Assembly (NCBI RefSeq): GCF_015352985.1 | Contig: NZ_JACYXF010000014.1 | Location: forward strand, 62,001 to 126,000 | Length of the DNA: 64,000 nucleotides | From: Noviherbaspirillum malthae | GTDB lineage: Bacteria; Pseudomonadota; Gammaproteobacteria; Burkholderiales; Burkholderiaceae_D | Direction: 5' to 3' | In this document: piece by piece, positions 27,508-35,437 of the stretch | Position numbering within the stretch: position 1 is the stretch's first letter | How the letters are laid out: every line of letters starts with the position of its first letter | Translations under genes and position numbers: made by a program | Notes under the pieces: generated by a model | Told to the model about the DNA's origin: nothing | What the model saw: the letters and a program-made list of their open reading frames with translations, nothing else | Database searches by the model: none

Positions 27508-30354
27508 GTGAAAAGACAATTCGAAGTGCCGCCGGTATTGACGATCGGAGGCGGCAGTGCTGGAAAACTGATACGGTCCCATGACTGGGCAAGGTCTCCA
27601 CTCGGCGCTCCTTTGGCCTGGCCGCAGCCGCTGCAAACCATCGTCCGGCTGATGCTCGACTCCAATACGCCCCAGTTCATTGCGTGGGGCCCGCAGTTGT
27701 GCCTGCTCTATAACGATGCGTACCTGGGCGTTCTGGGAGACAAGCATCCCGACGCCATGGGCACTCCCTTCAAGGAAGCGTGGTCGGAAGTCTGGGAAGA
27801 CGTGGAACCGATGGTCAGGCAAACCATGGCCGGTGAACCGCTGCGCTACCAGAACGCCCCCTTCATCATTCAGCGCAATGGCACGGACGAAACGGCCTGG
27901 TTCAACTTCTCCTATACCCCCATACGTAATGCGGACGGCACGGTGGAAGGCATTCACTGCGCGCTTGTCGAAACGACAGACCATGTACTCTTGGAGAGGG
28001 AACGGGAACGCCAGACGGAGCGCGTGTACAGCCTCTTCGAACAGGCGCCGAGTTTCATGGCTGTCCTTTCCGGCCCCGATCATGTCTACGAACTGGCCAA
28101 CGATGCCTATCTGCGCTTTGTCGGACAGCGCGAGCTGGTAGGCAAATCGGTCGCGGACGTCTTCCCGGAACTGTCCGGGCAGGGTTACCTGGAAATACTC
28201 GACGAGGTCTACCAGACCGGGAAGCGGTTCGTCGGCAGGAAGCTGTCGGTTCAGCTGCGGCGGCAGCATGGCGCGCCGCTGGACGAGCGCTTCATCGATT
28301 TCGTCTTCGAGCCGATGCGCGACCCTCAGGGTGTGGTCAACGGCATTTTCATTGAAGGCTATGACGTCACCGATCACCAGCATACCGAGGAGCGTCTGCG
28401 CGAAAGCGAGCGCCAGGCAATGGAAGCGGCCCGATCGGCGGGCATGGAGCAAAGCCGCCTGCAGGCCCTGCTCGAAGCAGCACCGGTGGGCATCACCTTC
28501 GCTGACACTTCCGGCAAGATCGTTCTCGGCAATACGGAAAACCGCCGCATCTGGGGAGACCATCCGATGTCCGAAAGCGTCGGCCAATACGCCGAGTGGA
28601 AAGGATGGTGGGCAGACCAGTCAGAGCGTCACGGCCAGCGCATCCTGCCGCATGAATGGGGACTGTCGCGCGCACTGAAGGGAGAGGATGTGCCGAACGA
28701 CATCGTCGAAATCGAGCCTTTCGGCATGCCCGGCGTGCGCCGAACCATCCTGCTGCGCGGATCTCCGATACGCGATGCGGAAGGGGATATCGTCAGCGGC
28801 GTGGTCGCGCAGATGGATGTGTCCGACCGCGTGCGCAGCGAAGCCGCGCTGCGTGAAAGCGAAGCCCGATTCCGCACGATCACTGACGCGATGCCCCAGA
28901 TGGTCTGGTCCACGACACCGGATGGATACCATGACTACTACAATCAGCGCTGGTACGACTTCACGGGAGTGCCGCCGGGTTCGACTGATGGAGAAGGGTG
29001 GAACGGCATGTTCCATCCAGACGATCAGGACCATGCCTGGAAGGTGTGGCGGCGTTGCCTGGATACCGGCGAGCCGTATGAAATCGAATACCGGCTGCGT
29101 CATTGTTCAGGGCAATATCGCTGGGTGTTGGGCCGTGCGCTTCCCATGCGAGATGAAAGCGGACATATCACGCGGTGGATGGGGACGTGCACCGATATTC
29201 ACGAGCACAAACTTGCCCGGGAGGCATTGAAGGAGTCCGATCGCCGCAAGGACGAGTTCCTGGCGATGCTCGCACATGAACTGCGCAATCCGCTGGCGCC
29301 GATCAGCGCCGCCGCCGAACTGCTGCCGATGATGGCGGGTGCGGACGCGCGCATGAAGCACATCGGCGAGGTGATTGCACGCCAGACGCACCACATGACC
29401 GAGCTGGTCAACGATTTGATGGATGTATCGCGCGTCACACGCGGACTGGTCACGCTGCAAAGTACCCCGCTGGATATCAAGGCGGTGGTGGCCGAAGCGG
29501 TCGAACAGGTGAGGCCTCTGGTAGAAGAACGCGGCCACGCGCTGGACATGCATCTTCCCTTTGAGAGCGCTGTCGTCCAGGGAGACAAGAAGCGCCTGGT
29601 TCAGGTGCTTGCCAATCTGCTCAGCAATGCGGCCAAGTACACGCCGAACGGAGGCGTTATCGATTTGCACCTTCGGGTAGATGCAGCGCAGGTAGCCATA
29701 TCCGTGCGCGACAACGGCATCGGGATGTCCCCCGAACTTGTGCAGCGCGCCTTTGAACTGTTTGCCCAGGGTGAACGAACGGCGGACCGGTCCCAGGGCG
29801 GACTTGGGATCGGATTGGCGCTGGTCAAGAGCCTGGTGGAACTGCATGGCGGCACTGTGCACGCGTCCAGCCAGGGCAGCGGCAAGGGAAGCGAATTCAC
29901 GGTCATGCTGGCACGCATCCTTCAAGAGAAAGAACACCGCCTGGAGGACGGCCATGCAGCCTTGTCGCCGCTGGAGTCTCCATACCGGATATTGCTCGTG
30001 GATGACAATGCCGATGCCGCCGACATGCTCGGCATGTTTCTGGCCGCGGCGAAATACGAAGTTGCGGTGGAGTACCATCCGGAAAAGGCGCTTGAACGCG
30101 CCGCATTGTTCCGGCCGCATGTATGCATGCTGGACATCGGCCTGCCGGACATCGACGGTTATGAACTCGCGCGCCGGCTAAGGTCGATGCGACGCGAGGA
30201 GGACCTGCATCTGGTCGCCGTCAGCGGTTACGGGCAGCCGCACGACAAGGATGCGGCGCGCGCCGCCGGGTTCGAATTTCACCTCGTCAAGCCGGTCAAT
30301 ATGTCCGAGCTGGTCGGCTATCTTAACCGGGTCAGGGAAAAGAAAAACGCATGA
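27508..30354 (+). CDS. Hybrid sensor histidine kinase with four PAS domains and a receiver
   Basis: 948-residue cytoplasmic hybrid kinase with no membrane segments. Four PAS/PAC units span ~residues 30-165, 170-295, 315-445 and 450-575. A HisKA region follows (LAHELRNPLAPISAAAELL, phospho-acceptor His590), then an HATPase domain (NLLSNAAKYTP; VRDNGIGMSPE; GGLGIGLAL) and a receiver domain with phospho-acceptor Asp876 in MLDIGLPDIDGYELARRLR. The HELRNPLAPI H-box groups it with bacteriophytochrome/PAS hybrid kinases. There is no DNA-binding output domain, so its phosphate must pass to another protein. The GTG start has AGGA upstream. It is convergent with the GlxA-type regulator, and no partner regulator is adjacent. 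Confidence 0.9.
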   Translation: MKRQFEVPPVLTIGGGSAGKLIRSHDWARSPLGAPLAWPQPLQTIVRLMLDSNTPQFIAWGPQLCLLYNDAYLGVLGDKHPDAMGTPFKEAWSEVWEDVEPMVRQTMAGEPLRYQNAPFIIQRNGTDETAWFNFSYTPIRNADGTVEGIHCALVETTDHVLLERERERQTERVYSLFEQAPSFMAVLSGPDHVYELANDAYLRFVGQRELVGKSVADVFPELSGQGYLEILDEVYQTGKRFVGRKLSVQLRRQHGAPLDERFIDFVFEPMRDPQGVVNGIFIEGYDVTDHQHTEERLRESERQAMEAARSAGMEQSRLQALLEAAPVGITFADTSGKIVLGNTENRRIWGDHPMSESVGQYAEWKGWWADQSERHGQRILPHEWGLSRALKGEDVPNDIVEIEPFGMPGVRRTILLRGSPIRDAEGDIVSGVVAQMDVSDRVRSEAALRESEARFRTITDAMPQMVWSTTPDGYHDYYNQRWYDFTGVPPGSTDGEGWNGMFHPDDQDHAWKVWRRCLDTGEPYEIEYRLRHCSGQYRWVLGRALPMRDESGHITRWMGTCTDIHEHKLAREALKESDRRKDEFLAMLAHELRNPLAPISAAAELLPMMAGADARMKHIGEVIARQTHHMTELVNDLMDVSRVTRGLVTLQSTPLDIKAVVAEAVEQVRPLVEERGHALDMHLPFESAVVQGDKKRLVQVLANLLSNAAKYTPNGGVIDLHLRVDAAQVAISVRDNGIGMSPELVQRAFELFAQGERTADRSQGGLGIGLALVKSLVELHGGTVHASSQGSGKGSEFTVMLARILQEKEHRLEDGHAALSPLESPYRILLVDDNADAADMLGMFLAAAKYEVAVEYHPEKALERAALFRPHVCMLDIGLPDIDGYELARRLRSMRREEDLHLVAVSGYGQPHDKDAARAAGFEFHLVKPVNMSELVGYLNRVREKKNA

Positions 30355-30375
30355 CACCGGCCGCAATGAATACGC

Positions 30376-31410
30376 TCAACGCGCAAAACCAGGAATGCGA
30401 AAGCGCCGGCGATAGGCACCCGGCGCCAGACCGGTCGTGCGCTTGAACAGCCGGCGGAAGAAAGCCGGATCCTCGTACCCGACCCTCCAGCTGATCTCGT
30501 CGATGGGCGCCTCGGTCCGCTCGAGCCTGCGCTTCGCATCTTCGATCCGCAGGCGCTGGACATAATCAAGCGGAGTGAGTCCGGTCGCCTGCGTGAAGCG
30601 CCGCTTGAAGGTGCGTTCGGCAAGCCGGGAACGCCGGATCATCTCTTCCACCGGATGGGCGACCGAAAAATGCTTGTCCAGCCATTGCTGCGCGCTTTGG
30701 ATGTCGCCATCGCCATGGTCACGCTTGCCCTCGAAAACAAGATAAGGGGTGAGTCCGTCCTGGTGCCACTGCAGCGCAAAGAGGCGCGCAACTTCCTGGG
30801 CCGCGGTCGCGCCGGCGTAACGTGCAATGAGGTAAAGCACGAGATCATGCCAGCTCATCGATGCGCCCGAACAAACCAGTTCTTCACGCGCCCCGGAGAT
30901 GGTCAGCACGCGTTCCGGATGAATGGGAACGGACGGGTAGGCAGCCGCGAAGGCTCCGGCATAGCCGAAGTGCACCGTGGCGTCCTTGCCGTCGAACAGG
31001 CCGGTTTCCGCCAGAAGGAAGATTCCCGAGCAGGCCGAACAGAGCACCGCGCCGCGGTCGTGCATCATGCGCAGCCACGCGACGAGGCCGGGATAGCGGT
31101 CCTTCTTCCATCCTTGCTGCGGCAGAAGCACCGAGGGAACGATGACGATATCGGTGGCATCAATCTCCGTGAATGCGCGCTGCACGTTAACCGGCACGCC
31201 GCTTGCCAGTCCAAGGGGGCCCGTCGCTTCGCCAACGATCTCAAGGCGGAACGGGACCGAAGCGGCGCCTAGTGCGTCAGGCATGTCCATAAGCGTGAAA
31301 GCATTCATCACGTCGAAGATGCCGGTCAGCGTGGAAACAGCCGCATCGGGCAACGCAAGCAGACTGACGTGGCGCGGAGCAGATCCGGGGGAGGGCGCTT
31401 GTCTGGCCAT
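30376..31410 (-). CDS. GlxA-type AraC regulator with DJ-1/PfpI domain
   Basis: 344-residue transcription factor. The N-terminal DJ-1/PfpI-like domain (~10-200) carries the nucleophile-elbow region LCSACSGIFLLAETGLFDG. The C-terminal AraC DNA-binding domain (~235-335) contains two HTHs (RRSRLAERTFKRRFTQATG and DEISWRVGYEDPAFFRRLFKR). GlxA-type regulators respond to small amino or amine metabolites and usually activate neighbouring genes. The start at 31410 has GAGGAG 7 nt upstream; longer in-frame starts lack a site. It is divergent from the methyltransferase gene (158 bp gap), its most likely target. Confidence 0.88.
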   Translation of the reverse strand: MARQAPSPGSAPRHVSLLALPDAAVSTLTGIFDVMNAFTLMDMPDALGAASVPFRLEIVGEATGPLGLASGVPVNVQRAFTEIDATDIVIVPSVLLPQQGWKKDRYPGLVAWLRMMHDRGAVLCSACSGIFLLAETGLFDGKDATVHFGYAGAFAAAYPSVPIHPERVLTISGAREELVCSGASMSWHDLVLYLIARYAGATAAQEVARLFALQWHQDGLTPYLVFEGKRDHGDGDIQSAQQWLDKHFSVAHPVEEMIRRSRLAERTFKRRFTQATGLTPLDYVQRLRIEDAKRRLERTEAPIDEISWRVGYEDPAFFRRLFKRTTGLAPGAYRRRFRIPGFAR

Positions 31411-31568
31411 GGCAACTCCTCTTCGTGACATTTTCCTGGATTCAATCGTACCCGCCTTGGCACAAACGAACCGATTCCGGGTCATTCCCGCGCTGTCTCC
31501 CCAGCAGTCTGCGTGCGACTCTGTGCACGCAGTTTGAACTCATGAAACGACCACAGGAGGCAGAGAAC

Positions 31569-32636
31569 ATGAATGCAACCGCAATTGATCAAACCAGGCT
31601 CGACAATTTTGTCATGCGCGCCATCGGCGACCTCTCGGCCGGCTATGGAGGCGTCATGGTCAGCATCGGCAGCAAGCTCGGCCTATACAAGGCGATGGCA
31701 GGTGCAGGCCCGCTCACCCCGGCGGAACTGGCTAGTGAAACCGGATGCGCCGAACGCTATGTTCGCGAATGGCTGAATGCGCAGGCCGCCGGCGGCTACG
31801 TCGAATATCACGCAGTCAGCAATACATACGAGCTTTCTCCCGAGCAGGCAATGGTGCTGGCCGACGAAGACAGTCCAGTGTACATCCCCAATGCCTGGAG
31901 CGTGCCGGCATCGATGTGGTTCGACGAAGAGAAAGCCATCGCGGCATTTCGCTCTGGCAAAGGCGTGGCGTGGGGTGATCATCATGACCGGCTTTTTTGC
32001 GGAGTGGCGGCGTTTTATCGCAATGCCTACCGTGCGAGTCTCGTACAGGAGTGGCTGCCCGCGCTTGACGGTGTCAGCAGGAAACTCGAGGCCGGCATCG
32101 ATGTGGCCGACATCGGTTGCGGCCACGGCCATTCATCCGTGTTGATGGCCCGGGCATTCCCGAATTCGCGCTTTCACGGCTTCGATACGCACAAGGCTTC
32201 GATCGCGGAAGCCAGGCGCAATGCTGCTGACGAAGGCCTCACCTCGCGTGTCAGCTTCGACGCCGCGACGGCGGTGGACTATCCGGGCAGGAACTATGGA
32301 CTCATCTGTTTCTTCGACTGTCTGCACGACATGGGCGACCCGGTAGCGGCAGCGCAGCACGCGGCCGAGGCGCTTGCACCGGATGGCACCGTCATGCTGG
32401 TCGAGCCGTTTGCCAATGACCGCGTCGAAGACAACATCTCGCCAGTGGCCCGGCTTTACTACGCGGCCTCGACGACGCTCTGCTGCGCGCATGCAGTGTC
32501 GGAAGGCGGACACCTTGTCCTCGGGGCGCAAGCAGGTGAAGGGAGACTTGAGGAAGTGTTCCGGAAGGCCGGATTCAAACATTTCCGGCGAGCGGCCGAG
32601 ACGCCATTCAATCTGATTCTCGAAGCTCGGTGTTGA
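31569..32636 (+). CDS. SAM-dependent class I methyltransferase with N-terminal winged helix
   Basis: 355-residue methyltransferase. Residues ~10-90 form a winged-helix-like dimerisation region (GSKLGLYKAMAGAGPLTPAELASETG; YVREWLNAQAAGGYVEY) as in O-methyltransferase-like proteins. The Rossmann domain follows, with SAM motif I DIGCGHGHSSVLMARAFPNS at ~178-197 and acidic FHGFD after it. AGGAGG precedes the ATG. The substrate is unknown; the resemblance is to mycobacterial Rv2258c-type proteins. It is divergent from a GlxA-type activator, which suggests induction by a specific small molecule. Confidence 0.85.
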   Translation: MNATAIDQTRLDNFVMRAIGDLSAGYGGVMVSIGSKLGLYKAMAGAGPLTPAELASETGCAERYVREWLNAQAAGGYVEYHAVSNTYELSPEQAMVLADEDSPVYIPNAWSVPASMWFDEEKAIAAFRSGKGVAWGDHHDRLFCGVAAFYRNAYRASLVQEWLPALDGVSRKLEAGIDVADIGCGHGHSSVLMARAFPNSRFHGFDTHKASIAEARRNAADEGLTSRVSFDAATAVDYPGRNYGLICFFDCLHDMGDPVAAAQHAAEALAPDGTVMLVEPFANDRVEDNISPVARLYYAASTTLCCAHAVSEGGHLVLGAQAGEGRLEEVFRKAGFKHFRRAAETPFNLILEARC

Positions 32637-32765
32637 TGCTTTAGCTCAAGTCCGGAGCCTTCGGATCACGCTTTATCGATGGTGTTTGCCAGTCAATCGG
32701 CAGTCGCGAGACATCAAGCAACTGCTTCGCAGCATGCGAATTCATCAACTATTCAGGAGCCGAAA

Positions 32766-33056
32766 ATGAAAGTGAAATATCTGATAGCAGCGGTCGTTCT
32801 CTTCACTGACCATTCCGCATTCGCCGATGACATCTATCCGTATGTGGATCAAGGCAGCTTCACAGGCACCAGGACCCGCGCGGAAGTCCGCGCCGAGCTT
32901 GAGCGTGCTCATGCGGAAGGCAATCCCGTTGCCACCAGCACGCCGGAATTCGTCGAATTCACCCAAGTCGCTACAACCCTCAGCCGCCGGGAGCTGGGTG
33001 AGGAGGCGGCTCGAGCCGCAAGGGCTGCAGAAAGCGGTTCCGGTGCCGGCAACTGA
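32766..33056 (+). CDS. DUF4148 small secreted protein
   Basis: 96-residue exported protein: a signal peptide (MKVKYLIAAVVLFTDHSAFA) and a short mature part with TRAEVRAELERAHAEGNPV, the DUF4148 core found almost only in Burkholderiales. The function is unknown; such genes are often multicopy and stress-responsive. AGGAG precedes the ATG. It stands alone and is followed by a large inverted repeat at 33080-33138. Confidence 0.85.
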   Translation: MKVKYLIAAVVLFTDHSAFADDIYPYVDQGSFTGTRTRAEVRAELERAHAEGNPVATSTPEFVEFTQVATTLSRRELGEEAARAARAAESGSGAGN

Positions 33057-33426
33057 GGGGGCACCGCGGCAAATAACCCCGCTTGTGGCCGGCGCAATGC
33101 AAGTATTTTGCCGTACTGACAACTACTGGCCACAAGCGGCCCTTGGTTAGCTCTGAAAGTGCTATCAAAACGGCAAGAGCAGCCGTCTTTTGAACATCTC
33201 GGCGGCTTCTGATTGGAAGACGAGATCGTTAAACAAACCGGCATCGTTCCAAGGATTGAACTGCGAACTGGTTTTTAAGAATACATATTAAGAGGTTTGC
33301 TACTACACCAGATCCGTCCAATGCGATATGAACAACATGCCGTCCGCAGCATATCTGCTCTGCGCTTCCTGAAAGGATGTCAAACGCTAGGCTAGATACT
33401 CTCAAATTAATAATAACGGTCGCATC
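33057..33426. other. Intergenic region before the desaturase
   Basis: 370 bp with no gene. It holds the inverted repeat at 33080-33138, then an AT-rich stretch (33265-33290) that probably includes promoter elements of the desaturase-rpfF operon. Confidence 0.5.
33080..33138. repeat. Large inverted repeat after the DUF4148 gene
   Basis: Perfect 11-bp arms CGCTTGTGGCC and GGCCACAAGCG enclose 37 nt that contain a smaller possible stem. It is a candidate terminator for the DUF4148 gene or a structured RNA. Confidence 0.45.
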
Positions 33427-34542
33427 ATGGCACTCGCTCTTCCCGTCACCCACCCTCCATCCAGGCTCGAGGATCCGGCTCCGTCGCATCGAGCCATTGT
33501 CAAGGAAATGGCCTTGTATGCCAAACCCGATACGGTCAAAGGGAGCATGCTGTTCCTGATGGATTTCGCGCTGTACTGGACCGCCATTCTCGCGGTGCTT
33601 TTTGTACCCAACCTCGGTCTCAAGCTGCTGGCTTCCGTTTTTGCCGGAATCAAGCTGGCCAATCTCGCGACGCTGGCTCATGACGCCGCCCACAACAGCC
33701 TGACGGCATCGCGGCGCCTGAACTGGTGGCTGGGCGTACTGGCGTTCATGCCGTGCCTGTTCAACTATCGCCTCTGGGTGTACGACCACCATGCACTGCA
33801 TCATCCGCATACGAACGGCGACCATGTCGACTCCTACAAGCCTCTGTCAAAGGAAGCATATGATGCGCTGTCGACCACAGGCAAATGGTGGTACCGGTTT
33901 TCCCGAAGCAGCAATCCGCTTGCCTTCGGCACCTATTACATTATCCAGCGCTGGTGGCAGGTCAAGTTCATGCCGCGTGCATTCCTGCCGCAGGACAGGC
34001 AGCGTTCAGCCTGGCTCCACTTCGCCTTCCTGTGCGTCTATGCAGTCGTATTCGTCGGCGCCCTGATCGCTGCGCCGCTGTTTGCGCCTATATCGGTCAT
34101 GACGGCGCTGCTGCTCGGATTCGTGCTGCCGTTCTTCGTTTTCCAGTCGCTGCTGGCCTTTTCGCTCTATGTCAATCACACGCATCCCGATATTCCGTGG
34201 TTTGCGGAAGGCTCGTCGATGAAAGCCAGGATTCCTCCCGAAGCCATGACGGTGCACTTGAAATTTCCCGCCTGGATGGCGCACCTCGCCCACAATTTCT
34301 ACGACCATGCGGCCCACCACGTATATCCGGCCATTCCCTGCTACGAGCTTGGCCGTGCGCAGGCGCGCCTGAACGAACTCCTCGGCGCAAATGCGCTTGT
34401 CGTCGGCTTTTCCTTCCGCACGCTCGGCATGATTTTCACGAAATGCAAACTGTACGACTACACCAACTTCCGGTGGCTGGACTTCGAAGGCAAACCCACG
34501 ACGGAAGCGCCGCGCATCGTCCTGCAGCACTTGAATCATTGA
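33427..34542 (+). CDS. Membrane fatty acid desaturase
   Basis: 371-residue integral di-iron desaturase. The three His boxes are HDAAHN (85-90), HHALHH (121-126) and HAAHHVYP near residue 295. Membrane pairs lie at ~40-80 and ~195-245. Such enzymes introduce a cis double bond into acyl chains of lipids or CoA/ACP esters using O2. The gene is followed after only 16 bp by an RpfF-like gene, so the two are cotranscribed. This suggests supply or tailoring of an unsaturated acyl precursor for a DSF-type signal, or adjustment of membrane lipids under the same control. The ATG at 33427 is the only reasonable start. Confidence 0.87.
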   Translation: MALALPVTHPPSRLEDPAPSHRAIVKEMALYAKPDTVKGSMLFLMDFALYWTAILAVLFVPNLGLKLLASVFAGIKLANLATLAHDAAHNSLTASRRLNWWLGVLAFMPCLFNYRLWVYDHHALHHPHTNGDHVDSYKPLSKEAYDALSTTGKWWYRFSRSSNPLAFGTYYIIQRWWQVKFMPRAFLPQDRQRSAWLHFAFLCVYAVVFVGALIAAPLFAPISVMTALLLGFVLPFFVFQSLLAFSLYVNHTHPDIPWFAEGSSMKARIPPEAMTVHLKFPAWMAHLAHNFYDHAAHHVYPAIPCYELGRAQARLNELLGANALVVGFSFRTLGMIFTKCKLYDYTNFRWLDFEGKPTTEAPRIVLQHLNH

Positions 34543-34558
34543 ATAAATGGAGCCCTTC

Positions 34559-35431
34559 ATGCAACTCAAGAACCATCCTGGATGCCGCCTTCTCACCGAG
34601 GCCGGAGCTCTTTCGCAAATGGCCGTCTGGTATGAGGAAGAGCGCAAGACCCTGTGGGTGATGCAGCACGCGCATCCCCGGCCATGCTTCAACCTCGCAC
34701 TGCTCGCCGATCTCGACAAGCTGAAAAACGCCATCGTCCGCAGCGGGCTGGAAGTCGATTTCTGGGTGACCGGCTCCGACGTGCCAGGCATTTTCAATGT
34801 CGGAGGCGACCTGTCGTTCTTCGTCCAGCAGATCCGATCGAGAAACCTGGAAAGCCTGCGTGCCTATGCGCATGCCTGCATCGAGGGCACCTGGGGTGCG
34901 ATGAACGGCTTCGGCGTCGGGGCGATCACGATCGCCATGATCGAAGGCACGGCGCTCGGCGGCGGACTGGAATCGGCGCTCGCCCATGAGTACGTGTTTG
35001 CGCAGAAGGACGCCAAGATGGGCTTCCCGGAAATCGCCTTCAATCTTTTCCCCGGAATGGGAGCGTATTCCCTGGTGGCGAGAAAGGCCAGCGACCGCGT
35101 TGCGGAACAACTGATCCGCACCGGCGAAGCCCACAGCGGAGAATGGTTCGCCGAGCGCGGGCTCGTTGACAAGACGTTCGATGCGGGAGAGTCCTTCAAG
35201 TCCACGCGCACCTTCATCGACGAACTGCAGCCCAAGCTCAACGGCGTTCGCGCGATGCTGAGAGCCCGCAGGCGCATTCAGGGAATCAGCAAGCAGGAGC
35301 TGATCGACATTACCGATGACTGGGCACGAAGCGCATTTCACCTGCGGGAAGAAGACCTCGCCTACATGGAGCGGCTGGTCATGCTGCAGAACCGCAGGAT
35401 GGGCAAGCCGCCGCTTGCTGCTGCAGCCTAA
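34559..35431 (+). CDS. rpfF: RpfF-like DSF synthase (crotonase family)
   Basis: 290-residue crotonase-fold protein resembling RpfF, which makes cis-2-unsaturated fatty acid signals (DSF/BDSF) from 3-hydroxyacyl-ACP by dehydration and thioester cleavage. The two catalytic Glu of RpfF are present with the correct 20-residue spacing: E138 in ALGGGLESAL and E158 in MGFPEIAFNLFPGMGAYS. FNVGGDLSFF at ~79-88 gives the oxyanion region. Length equals RpfF (~289). The start at 34559 is fixed by GGAG six bases upstream; an ATG four codons earlier overlaps that site. It is cotranscribed with the desaturase and convergent with the RpfR-like gene seven bases away, the synthase/receptor pairing known in Burkholderia and Cronobacter. 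Confidence 0.87.
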   Translation: MQLKNHPGCRLLTEAGALSQMAVWYEEERKTLWVMQHAHPRPCFNLALLADLDKLKNAIVRSGLEVDFWVTGSDVPGIFNVGGDLSFFVQQIRSRNLESLRAYAHACIEGTWGAMNGFGVGAITIAMIEGTALGGGLESALAHEYVFAQKDAKMGFPEIAFNLFPGMGAYSLVARKASDRVAEQLIRTGEAHSGEWFAERGLVDKTFDAGESFKSTRTFIDELQPKLNGVRAMLRARRRIQGISKQELIDITDDWARSAFHLREEDLAYMERLVMLQNRRMGKPPLAAAA

Positions 35432-35437
35432 GCGGAA

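Noticed and set aside
25974-27680. 568-codon frame antisense to fic and the kinase start
   Set aside because: The plus strand carries clear Fic and PAS/kinase motifs; the antisense product has none.
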